From assembly GCF_023614235.1 (NCBI RefSeq), contig NZ_CP094264.1, positions 1,364,001 through 1,428,000 of the forward strand: DNA of 64,000 nt. The letters are read 5' to 3'. Both the position numbers and the translations under genes were made by a program. Source of the stretch: Streptomyces sp. MRC013. Its GTDB lineage: Bacteria > Actinomycetota > Actinomycetes > Streptomycetales > Streptomycetaceae. Shown piece by piece: positions 26,830 to 34,404 of this stretch (position 1 is its first letter; each line of letters opens with the position of its first letter). The notes below the pieces were generated by a model. It saw only the letters and a list, made by a program, of their open reading frames with translations, was not told the DNA's origin and searched no databases.

Positions 26830-29800
26830 CTGTGTGCCTCCTCGACGGTGTTCCCCGTTCCTGGTGCCGCTTCCTCCGACGCCGTGATCTCGGCCTCGGC
26901 GTCGCGCCGGCCCTTCTCGGCGCCCCGGTGGAAGCCGCCGAGCCGGCGGCGCAGCTCCTCGGCGTTCACCCCGCCGGTGCGCTCGGCGCGGGGGCCCCCG
27001 GCGTCGACGGTCCGAGGCGTCCGCTTCGGCAGGCCCTTGTCGGTGACCCGTTCCCAGCCGTCCCCGTCGTCCGTGGTCCGCTCGTGCTCCCGCGCCCCGT
27101 CGGTCCGCGCCCCGTCGGGCTCGGGCAGCCGCACCTGGAGGGTCGTCTCGTGCGCGGCGGGCCCCTGCGCCGCGTCGCCCTCGGGGACGTCGGGGGCGGG
27201 GGTGGCGGGGGTGGCGGGGGTGGCGGGGGTGGCGGTGGCGGTCCGGTACCCCTCCGGCCCGGTCCGCTCGCCGTGCCCGCCGTGTCCGTCGTGCCCGTCC
27301 AGCTCGTCGTGCCCGCCGTGTCCGTCGTGCCCGTCCAGCTCGTCGTGCCCGCCGTGCCCGCCGTGCCCGTCCGGCTCGTCGTGCCCGCCGTGCCCGCCGT
27401 GCCCGTCCGGCTCGTCGTGCCCGCCGTGCCCGCCGTGCCCGTCCGGCTCGTCGTGCCCGTCCGGCTCGTCGTGCCCGCCGTGCCCGTCGCGTCCGTCGTA
27501 CCCGTTCCGCTCGTCGTGCCCGTCCGGCTCGTCGTACCCGCCGTGCCCGCCGTGCCCGTCCGGCTCGTCGTGCCCGCCGTGCCCGTCGCGTCCGTCGTAC
27601 CCGTTCCGCTCGTCGTGCCCGTCCGGTCCGGCCGGTGAATCCACCGGGCCGTCTTCCGCGTCCGGCCCGGCGGTCCCGTGGGCGACGTCCTCGGACGAGG
27701 CGCTCCCGGGACCGGCGTCCGCCTCGGACGCGGCGCCCACCTGGGCGGCCTCCCCGGGCCCGGCACCCTCGTCGTCGGCGGCGGTCCCCTCGGGAACGGC
27801 CTCCTGCCCGGCGCCGGTCCGCAGCGCGGCCGGTGCGGTCCCGTCCGGCGTCTCGGCCGCGGCCACCGGGGCGCCCTCGGCCTCCCCGCGCGTCGGCGGC
27901 GTGTCGGACCCCGTCTCCGCCACCCCCGGCAGGGAGACCGTCGGCACCCCCTCCGCGAAGGCGGCCACCGAGGGCCCCGCCGGCGGCGGCGCGTCCGGCA
28001 GGAGCGCCTGCGGGAGGACGGCGAGGGCCGTCACCCCGCCGTCCGGCTCCGCCCGCAGCTCGACCCGTACGCCGTGCCGCGCCGCCAGCAGGGCGGCCAC
28101 CCGCAGCCCGAGGCCCTCGCCCTCGGCGGCGAGCGCCGGGTCCGCGAGACGGGCGTTGAGGTCGGCGAGGCGCGCCGGGTCGACCCCGATGCCCTCGTCC
28201 CGTACGGACAGCATCAGGTCGCCGCCGTCCAGCGACCGCCCGGACAACCGGACCCGCGCCTCCGGCGGCGAGAACGACGTGGCGTTCTCCAGCAGCTCGG
28301 CCAGCAGGTGGCTGACGTCGTCGGCGGCGAAGCCGGCCACGTGCGCGTGCTGCGGCAGGGACTCGATGACGACCCGCTCGTACCGCTCGATCTCGCTGAC
28401 CGCGGCGCGCAGCACGTCGACCAGCGGGACCGGCCCCTGGTGGGCGTGGGTGTGCTCGTGACCGGCGAGGATCAGCAGGTTCTCGCTGTGACGGCGCATG
28501 ACCGTGGCCATGTGGTCCAGCTTGAACAGCGTGGACAGCTGCTCGGGGTCCTGCTCGCGCTCCTCCAGCTTCTCGATGACGGTCAGCTGCCGTTCGACGA
28601 GGCCGAGCGTGCGCAGCGACAGGTTGACGAAGGTGTGGTGGGCGCCGTGCCGCTGCCGCTCCAGCTCGGCGGTCAGCCGCTCGGTCTCCTCGCGCAGCTC
28701 GGCGTGGCGGGCGGCCAGTTCGGCGGTCTCCCGCTCCCCGCCCCGCGCGGCGCGGGCGCCGAGCTCCAGGAGCTTGCCGTGCAGGGTGTTGAGGGACCGG
28801 ACGACCTGGGCGAACTCGTCGTTGCGGCCGGTGAACCGGATCGGCTCCTCGCTCTCCGGCGCGGCGGCCACCCGGGCGGCGCCGAGGCGCAGGACCGCGA
28901 GCGGGCGGGTGAGGGTGCGGGCGACGGCCGTCGAGACGCCGATCGCGACGAGCAGACAGCCGCCGAGCACGGCGATCCGCAGCTCCAGGGCGGTGACGTC
29001 GTCGTCGCGGAGCCGCTCCATGCGCTCGACCTGGCGGGTGGCGAGGGCCGACTCGACGCCGCGCATCTGCTCGATCCGGGCGGTGAGCGCGTCGGACAGC
29101 CGCTCGGGGTCGGTCCTGCGCTCGGCCCGGCTCAGCTGGGGACCGTCGGCGAGCCTGCCGAGGTGGTCCTCGGCCGCCTTGACCTCGGGGCCGGTGACGG
29201 TGGCGGCGAGCGACTCGCGGGCGGTCGCGTCGGCGGTGCTCTCGAAGTCGGCGAGGGAGACCTGCTCGCGCACGCGGGCCCGGTGGGCGGCGGCGCTCAG
29301 CTCGTCGCGGACCCGCGCGGCCGCTCCCGCGCCGGGGTCCTCCTCGGTGACGTAGCGGCCGCTGGCCGGGTCGTACACGGTGCGTCCGCTGCCGCCCCGG
29401 TCGGGCACGGCGAGCGCGGCGAGGAGCAGTCCGCGGGTGGCGGAGGCCTGCTCCACGGCCTGGCCGAGTTCGGCGGGGGCGCGGCCGGGGCCGTCGGCGG
29501 CGCGGGCGGGGGTGCGGTCGGCGAGCCGGGCGGCGAGGGCCCGCAGCTTGTCGATGACCTCGGTGTACGCGCGGTGGGCGGCCAGCGCGGTGCCGTCGCC
29601 GGCGAGGGCGGTGCGGCGGAGGGAGGGGACGTCGGCGAGGGCGCGGCGCACGTCGTCGGGGGCGGCGGCCCGGATCTCCTCGATCTGCCGGTCCACGCGG
29701 GCGCCGTGGGCGCCGGGCGGGGCGGGCTTCGCGCGGTCCGCGCCCTCGCCGGAGCCGTCCGCGCCGCCGGAGCCGCCCCCCGCGGCGCCGCCGCGGCCCG

Positions 29801-30059
29801 CGGCGACGTACGCGGTGACCTCGTCGCGCTCGTCGGCGAGGGAGTGGGCGAGGGTGACCGCCTGCCGGTTCAGCTCGGCGAGGGTGACGAGGCCCTGCGA
29901 CTCCGACAGGTCCGCGGAGGTCGCGAGCACACCGGGCGCCCCGGCGCCGATGACGGTGACGCCGACCAGGGCGACACCGGCCACGAGGCGGTTCCGTACC
30001 CGTACGCTGCGGCCGCCCGGAACATGGGGATCGCCGGGAGTCTCACTGCGCTTCTTCAC
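26826..30059 (-). CDS. cvnA: Conservon sensor histidine kinase-like protein CvnA with His/Gly/Asp repeat tail
   Basis: The protein has 1077 aa. Membrane segment 1 is at about 22-46. A large extracytoplasmic helical domain of the nitrate-sensor type follows (50-355), then membrane segment 2 (about 356-378, LELRIAVLGGCLLVAIGVSTAV), HAMP and coiled coil. Next come the dimer region (HTFVNLSLRTLGLVERQ) and an ATPase domain (ELLENATSFSPPEA, VRDEGIGVD). From residue about 690 the protein is disordered, and at about 810-930 it consists of tandem 12-residue units such as DEPDGHGGHGGH. These carry about 24 His and form a possible metal-binding or flexible tether. The usual conservon kinase tail is also long, but not of this composition. 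Confidence 0.9.
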   Translation of the reverse strand: MKKRSETPGDPHVPGGRSVRVRNRLVAGVALVGVTVIGAGAPGVLATSADLSESQGLVTLAELNRQAVTLAHSLADERDEVTAYVAAGRGGAAGGGSGGADGSGEGADRAKPAPPGAHGARVDRQIEEIRAAAPDDVRRALADVPSLRRTALAGDGTALAAHRAYTEVIDKLRALAARLADRTPARAADGPGRAPAELGQAVEQASATRGLLLAALAVPDRGGSGRTVYDPASGRYVTEEDPGAGAAARVRDELSAAAHRARVREQVSLADFESTADATARESLAATVTGPEVKAAEDHLGRLADGPQLSRAERRTDPERLSDALTARIEQMRGVESALATRQVERMERLRDDDVTALELRIAVLGGCLLVAIGVSTAVARTLTRPLAVLRLGAARVAAAPESEEPIRFTGRNDEFAQVVRSLNTLHGKLLELGARAARGGERETAELAARHAELREETERLTAELERQRHGAHHTFVNLSLRTLGLVERQLTVIEKLEEREQDPEQLSTLFKLDHMATVMRRHSENLLILAGHEHTHAHQGPVPLVDVLRAAVSEIERYERVVIESLPQHAHVAGFAADDVSHLLAELLENATSFSPPEARVRLSGRSLDGGDLMLSVRDEGIGVDPARLADLNARLADPALAAEGEGLGLRVAALLAARHGVRVELRAEPDGGVTALAVLPQALLPDAPPPAGPSVAAFAEGVPTVSLPGVAETGSDTPPTRGEAEGAPVAAAETPDGTAPAALRTGAGQEAVPEGTAADDEGAGPGEAAQVGAASEADAGPGSASSEDVAHGTAGPDAEDGPVDSPAGPDGHDERNGYDGRDGHGGHDEPDGHGGHGGYDEPDGHDERNGYDGRDGHGGHDEPDGHDEPDGHGGHGGHDEPDGHGGHGGHDEPDGHGGHGGHDELDGHDGHGGHDELDGHDGHGGHGERTGPEGYRTATATPATPATPATPAPDVPEGDAAQGPAAHETTLQVRLPEPDGARTDGAREHERTTDDGDGWERVTDKGLPKRTPRTVDAGGPRAERTGGVNAEELRRRLGGFHRGAEKGRRDAEAEITASEEAAPGTGNTVEEAHS
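27260..27640 (+). repeat. 36-bp tandem repeats encoding the CvnA His-rich tail
   Basis: On the + strand, units of the form GGCTCGTCGTGCCCGCCGT plus GCCCGCCGTGCCCGTCC recur about ten times with variants. A longer block containing CGTTCCGCTCGTCGTGCC occurs twice (near 27505 and 27605). Repeat length is a multiple of three, so expansion or contraction keeps the cvnA frame. Such an array is prone to copy-number change and to assembly collapse. Confidence 0.85.
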
Positions 30060-30436
30060 CGGTGCTCACATTCTCGAACTCGTTCGCCCATGAAGCAGAG
30101 GTGACGACCGGTCACACATGGAGAGCGCCCCCACCCCTGGTACGGCTTCCGACCATTCCAGCCATTTTGGGCAGCGGGCACCCCTCGGCCGCTCCGCCAC
30201 CCGAACGAGTGAACAACACTCCGGAGTCGGCTAACAACTCCCGGTCTCGCGCGCGGAGGGGGCGCGGGGCGCGCCGGGTTGGACCTTCCGCGCGGGCTTT
30301 GGCAATATTGCGCGCCCGCATGTCGCGGAACACTCCGGAGGCGCCCCGGGCGCGGTCGGGGGCACACCGCCGACCTGCCGGTACGGGTGCTTCCGACGGT
30401 CCGCGCCGGAGGAGGGGGACCGGCAGACTGGGGTGC
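30060..30436. other. Divergent regulatory region between cvnA and the PP2C-like gene
   Basis: This 377-bp gap contains the only AT-rich patches nearby. GCAATATTGC at 30302-30311 is a perfect palindrome flanked by GCGGGC (30292-30297) and GCCCGC (30314-30319). The 12-mer AACACTCCGGAG occurs at 30215-30226 and again at 30329-30340. These are candidate operator sites for one or both genes. No ORF is supported. Confidence 0.45.
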
Positions 30437-31219
30437 ATGCACACCGAGACCGCCTCCCTGCCCGGCGACCCCGGGCGCCCCAACGAGGACTGGGCCGCCA
30501 CGGCGGTCCCGGCGTCCGGCCGGGGCGGCGCCCTGGTGGTCCTAGACGGGGTGACGCCGCCGTCCGCGGACGTGGGTTGCGCGCACCCGGTGCCCTGGTT
30601 CACGGCGCGCCTCGGGGGTTCCCTGACCGAACTGTCGGTTTCCAGGCCCGATCTGACCCTGGCACAGGTCCTGGCGGAGGCAATCCGGCGCACCGCGGAC
30701 GCCCACTCCGCAACTTGTGATCTTTCTCACGTCCGAACTCCTCAGGCGACGGTGGCGCTGGCGCGTTGGGACGCTGAGGCCGTGGAGCACCTGGTGCTGT
30801 CCGACTCGGTGCTGCTGCTGGAGTCGCCCGAGGGGGAGGTGCGCGCGGTGCGGGACGGCCGGCTGGACCTCGTCCCGCCCGAGGTGCTGCGCTCCCACGC
30901 GGCGACGGACCGGCTGCGCAACGCGGAGGGCGGTTTCTTCACGGCGGCCGCGGACCCGGCGGTGGCGGCGCGGGCGGTGACCGGGGTGACGCCGCGGTCC
31001 GCCGTACGGGCGGTGGCGGCGCTGTCGGACGGGGCGGCGCGATGGGTGGAGCCGTTCGGCGAGGGCGGCTGGGCGGACTGCGTGGCCGTACTGCGGGAGG
31101 AGGGTCCGCGGGGCCTCCTCGGCCGGGTCCGGGCGCTGGAGGCCCGGACCCCGGGGGCCGTCGGGGGGCGCCTGCGGAAGCGCCACGACGACGCGACGGC
31201 GGTCTACGCCGAGCTGTGA
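30437..31219 (+). CDS. PP2C-family phosphatase-like protein
   Basis: The protein has 260 aa from ATG 30437. PP2C landmarks are a first-strand GDPGRPNEDWAA, the metal-binding Asp in VVLDGVTPPS, a central LSDSVLLLESPEG and a C-terminal ALSDGAARWV. The family are Mg/Mn-dependent Ser/Thr phosphatases. This short type is common in actinomycetes, with unknown targets. The acidic metal ligands are partly recognisable but less complete than in classic PP2C, so activity is likely but not certain. It is divergent from cvnA. Confidence 0.75.
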   Translation: MHTETASLPGDPGRPNEDWAATAVPASGRGGALVVLDGVTPPSADVGCAHPVPWFTARLGGSLTELSVSRPDLTLAQVLAEAIRRTADAHSATCDLSHVRTPQATVALARWDAEAVEHLVLSDSVLLLESPEGEVRAVRDGRLDLVPPEVLRSHAATDRLRNAEGGFFTAAADPAVAARAVTGVTPRSAVRAVAALSDGAARWVEPFGEGGWADCVAVLREEGPRGLLGRVRALEARTPGAVGGRLRKRHDDATAVYAEL

Positions 31220-31229
31220 GCCCCCGGGG

Positions 31230-31748
31230 TCACGACCCCGCGGGGTCCCGGTCCTCGGCGCGGGTGTTGAGCTGGTGGAGCAGCCGGGCCAGTTCCGCCA
31301 CCTCGGCGCGGTCCCAGCCGGCGAGCTTGCGCACGTACCGGGCGCGGCGGGCGTCGCGGACGCGGCGGAAGCGGCTCCGTCCCTCCTCGGTGAGGCGCAC
31401 CAGCGAGGCGCGGCCGTCCGCCGGGTCGGGCTCGCGGACGATGAGCCCCAGTTCCTCCAGAGCCCGGAGCTGGCGGCTCATCGTGGCCTTGCCCACGCCG
31501 AAGTACCCGGCGAGTTCGGTGGCCCGCCGGCCGCCCGCCTCGTCGAGCCGGACGAGCAGCCCGTACGCGGCGGGTTCGAGGTCGGGGTGGACCTCGCGGG
31601 CCATCTCGCCGGAGGACGCGCGGGCGCGGCGCAGGAACACGGCGAGTTCGCGTTCGAGGGCGAGGTACGCCTGGTCCGCGCCGCCGTCCGGGTCCTGCTC
31701 GCCGGGCCCCTCGTGCACCGGTTCGCCGCCCGTACCGCTTTCCCTCAT
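31230..31748 (-). CDS. MarR-family transcriptional regulator
   Basis: The protein has 172 aa from ATG 31748, with GAGGGG 8 nt upstream. It has a disordered N terminus (1-25) and a winged helix-turn-helix: ATELAGYFGVGKATMSRQLRALEELGLIVREPDPADGRAS contains the recognition helix and the wing DPADGR. It binds DNA as a dimer, usually as a repressor that responds to small molecules or redox. The gene stands alone. It is convergent with the PP2C-like gene (stops 10 bp apart). Confidence 0.9.
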   Translation of the reverse strand: MRESGTGGEPVHEGPGEQDPDGGADQAYLALERELAVFLRRARASSGEMAREVHPDLEPAAYGLLVRLDEAGGRRATELAGYFGVGKATMSRQLRALEELGLIVREPDPADGRASLVRLTEEGRSRFRRVRDARRARYVRKLAGWDRAEVAELARLLHQLNTRAEDRDPAGS

Positions 31749-32291
31749 GCCCGCACCCCTCGCGCGTCCCGGCCGCCCTGCCGCGGCGTGCCCCGCGGCA
31801 CGGCAAGTATCCCGCAGGGGCCGGGCGTCGGCGCAGGTCGACGGGGCGGCGGGGCGGCGGGGCGGCGGGACCGATCGGCGGAGGCCCGGCCCCCCGCCGA
31901 CCCGGCCCCCGGCCGGCCGGGGGCCGGGTCGGCGGGGGGCCGGGTCGGCGGGGGCGCCGTCCCGCGGGGTGCGGCGTACGGCGCCGTCGGCGCCGGGTAC
32001 GACGGTCCGGGCGGCCCTTCCCGCCGGACGACGGCGGCCCGGACGGTCCTCCCCACCGGGCGCGTCGACCGGACGGCCGCCTTCCGGTCCCGGTGCGCCG
32101 CCGCGCCGCCGCCCGGTGCGCCGAAGCCCCGTCGGCCGGTACCGCTCCGCGGGCGCGCCGGAGCACGGCTGCGGAGGCACCCCCCTCGGCCCGGCGGGTC
32201 CGGTCGTGCCCCACCGGGCCCGGCGGTCCCGTCCTGCCGGCCCCGGCGGGGAGGGGGACCTCCGGTCGGCCCCCTCCGCCCGGCGGGCCGT
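31749..32291. other. Intergenic, 543 bp, dominated by inverted repeats
   Basis: Between the MarR gene start and the sensor-kinase stop, all frames are Arg/Pro/Gly low complexity. The region holds the 60-bp palindrome listed separately, GGGGCGGC iterations at about 31845-31870, and a looser inverted repeat, GTCCGGGC...GCCCGGAC, around 32005-32050. I see no gene. Confidence 0.6.
31885..31944. repeat. 60-bp perfect palindrome (30-bp arms, no loop)
   Basis: Bases 31885-31914 are the exact reverse complement of 31915-31944. The centre is GGCC/GGCC, and flanking bases 31884 and 31945 no longer pair. The right arm ends in CCGGG and is followed by another TCGGCGGGGG, so a CCGGGTCGGCGGGGG unit is directly repeated. 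As RNA it would form a 28-30-bp hairpin of almost pure G-C, 350 bp beyond the end of the sensor-kinase gene. It could be a terminator or a transcript stabiliser. Confidence 0.85.
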
Positions 32292-33425
32292 TCACAGCGG
32301 GAGGACCGCCCGCACGAGGAAGCCGCCCTCCGGACTGCGCGTCGCCGACAGCGACCCGCCGAGCAGTTCGGCCCGCTCCCGCAGTCCGACGAGCCCGTAC
32401 CCGCCCCCGGGCAGGCCGGCGCCGGCCGGGTCCGGACCGGGGTGCGGGGCCGGGGGCCGGGCGGCACCGGGCGGTGCGGAGTTTCCGACCTCCACGGTCA
32501 GCGAGCACCCGTCCGGGCCGGGGGCGACGCGGACGGCGACCCGGGCGCCCGGGGCGTGTTTGCGGACGTTGTTCAGGGACTCCTGGACGATGCGGAACAC
32601 CGCGTTCTCCACCTCCCCGGCGGGTGCCGTCCGGAGCTCGGCCACGTCGAGCGCGACCTCCAGGAGGCTGCCGTCGGCCAGGTCCCGCAGCCCGTCGAGG
32701 CCGGTGCGGCCGGCGGACCGGGCGGCGGCCGGGTCGGAGGCGCGCAGCACGCCGACCATGTCGCGCAGCTCCTCCAGGGCCTGCACTCCGTGGCGGCGGA
32801 TGCTCTCGGCGGTGTCCCGCTTCCAGGCGTCGGTCTCGGCGGCCCGCAGGGCGCCCGCCTGGACGGCGATGATGCCGACGTGGTGGGCGATGGTGTCGTG
32901 CATCTCGCGGGCGAGCCGGGCCCGTTCGCGGGCGACGGCGCGCTCCGACTCCAGGTGCTGCTCCCGCTCGCGGGTGGCCGTGAGCTCGGCGAGGCGGGCG
33001 CGCAGTTCGCCGCGGGTGGCGACGAGCAGGCCCAGCGCGGTGGGGCCCGTGCTCATCAGGGCGGCGGCCTCGACGGAGGTGAGGATCTCCTGGCGGGTCA
33101 TCGAGGCGAACTCCCACACGGGCCAGGGGCAGGCCGCCGCCGCGAACAGCAGGGCGCAGGCCACCGCGGTCCGGTGCCGGGAGCGGCCGGACGCCATCTC
33201 CAGCATCGCCACCATGGACGGCAGCCACATGTGCCCGGTCAGCATCGCCGGCAGGGTGGCGCACAGCGTGGTGAGGGGCAGGCGCCGCCGCAGCGGCAGA
33301 AAGAACAGCGCCGCCGCGCACACCGCGAGGGGAAGGGCGGCGAACAGCCCCTCCACGGCCAGCAGTTCGGCAGCCGCGGTGGCTGCCAGGACCCGCCCGG
33401 CGGCCGAGCGGCGCCGCCTCATCAC
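32292..33425 (-). CDS. NarL-type (HPK7) sensor histidine kinase
   Basis: The protein has 377 aa. About five hydrophobic N-terminal segments (residues 10-145) contain little extracytoplasmic loop, so it senses within the membrane. A HisKA_3 dimer domain follows, with phospho-acceptor His in REMHDTIAHHVG, and an ATPase domain (FRIVQESLNNVRKHAPG; GGGYGLVGLRERAELLGG). The start is GTG 33425 or ATG 33422, since the sequence reads GTGATGA, overlapping the response-regulator stop. It phosphorylates the adjacent regulator. Signal unknown. Confidence 0.92.
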   Translation of the reverse strand: MMRRRRSAAGRVLAATAAAELLAVEGLFAALPLAVCAAALFFLPLRRRLPLTTLCATLPAMLTGHMWLPSMVAMLEMASGRSRHRTAVACALLFAAAACPWPVWEFASMTRQEILTSVEAAALMSTGPTALGLLVATRGELRARLAELTATREREQHLESERAVARERARLAREMHDTIAHHVGIIAVQAGALRAAETDAWKRDTAESIRRHGVQALEELRDMVGVLRASDPAAARSAGRTGLDGLRDLADGSLLEVALDVAELRTAPAGEVENAVFRIVQESLNNVRKHAPGARVAVRVAPGPDGCSLTVEVGNSAPPGAARPPAPHPGPDPAGAGLPGGGYGLVGLRERAELLGGSLSATRSPEGGFLVRAVLPL

Positions 33426-34129
33426 ACGAGTCGCAGCTGGTGCGCCCGTACCGCCGCCTGCACCCGGTTCGCCACGCCCAGCTTGCCCAGCACCGTGCTG
33501 ACGTGGTCCTTCACCGTCGTCGTCCCGATGCGCAGCCGCCGTGCTATCTCGGAGTTGGACAGGCCCTCCGCGAGGAGGACGAGGACCTCGCGCTCACGGG
33601 GCGTCAGCCCACCGGATCCCGGGCGGTCGCCGAATCCCGGGCGGTCGCCGGACGCGGCCGGCCGGCGCTCCGGTTCCCCGCCCCCCGCGCGCAGGTAGCC
33701 GTCGACGACCGTCCGGGCGACCTTCGGCGCGATGACGCGGCCGCCCGCCGCCAGCTCCCCGATCAGGTACCGGAGCTGCTCGGGCGCGGTGTCCTTCAGC
33801 AGGAAGCCGGCCGCCCCGCCCCGCAACGCCGCCGACAGGTGTTCGTCCGCGTCGAACATGGTCAGCATCGCCACGACGGGCGGGTCGGGCAGGGCCCGCA
33901 GGTCCGCGAGGACGGCCAGGCCGTCCCGGTCGGGCATGCGGACGTCGAGCAGGACCACGTCCGGCCGGTGCTCGCGCGCCCCGTCGACCGCCTCCGCGCC
34001 CGTGCACACCGCGACGACGCGCGTGCCGTCGAAACCGTCGACGATCCGCCGCAGGCCCTCTCTGATCAGGACCTCGTCATCGACGATCATCACGTGCACT
34101 GCTGGACGGTTCATACGGCGGGACCCCAC
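33422..34129 (-). CDS. NarL/FixJ-type response regulator
   Basis: The protein has 235 aa. The receiver domain has acidic pair DDE, phospho-acceptor Asp in VVLLDVRMPDRDG and Lys in FLLKD. A Gly/Pro/Arg linker and a LuxR-type helix-turn-helix follow (LTPREREVLVLLAEGLSNSEIARRL then TVKDHVSTVLGKLGV). The start is GTG 34129 or ATG 34114; neither has a strong ribosome site. It is co-transcribed with its kinase. A 31-bp tandem repeat upstream (34284-34345) lies within the likely promoter region. Confidence 0.92.
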   Translation of the reverse strand: MGSRRMNRPAVHVMIVDDEVLIREGLRRIVDGFDGTRVVAVCTGAEAVDGAREHRPDVVLLDVRMPDRDGLAVLADLRALPDPPVVAMLTMFDADEHLSAALRGGAAGFLLKDTAPEQLRYLIGELAAGGRVIAPKVARTVVDGYLRAGGGEPERRPAASGDRPGFGDRPGSGGLTPREREVLVLLAEGLSNSEIARRLRIGTTTVKDHVSTVLGKLGVANRVQAAVRAHQLRLV

Positions 34130-34283
34130 TCAGGCGTTCTGGAGCGCCCTCAGCATAGGCGTTGCGCGTCTCCGCGAGGGGCCTGCGCCCCGCTGCGGCA
34201 CGGGGCCCGCGCGCGAGCCGCGGGAGGCCCCGGCAGCGGGGCGCCGGGACCTCCCGCGAGCGGCGCGGGCCGTCCTCGCGGAG

Positions 34284-34345
34284 GGGCGGCGGGGCGGGGC
34301 GACGGTCCGTCACCGGGCGGCGGGGCGGGGCGACGGTCCGTCACC
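34284..34345. repeat. 31-bp perfect tandem repeat, two copies
   Basis: 34284-34314 and 34315-34345 are identical (each starts GGGCGGCGGGGCGGGG and ends GGTCCGTCACC), with a 7-bp third partial copy following. It sits between the Lon stop (34405) and the response-regulator start (34129). It could be paired binding sites for a regulator, or simple slippage. Confidence 0.85.
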
Positions 34346-34404
34346 GGGCGGCTGGCCCGCAGCCGTACGGGCCCGTACGCGTCCGTACCGGCCCTCCGGC
34401 GGGG

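Noticed and set aside
27260..27640. Possible CRISPR array (regular short repeats)
   Set aside because: Units are contiguous, without unique spacers, and encode an in-frame protein repeat in cvnA.
26377..28461. A 694-codon + frame with Cys/Pro/Ser repeats
   Set aside because: Arises from the opposite strand of the cvnA His-rich DNA repeats; no start signal or family.
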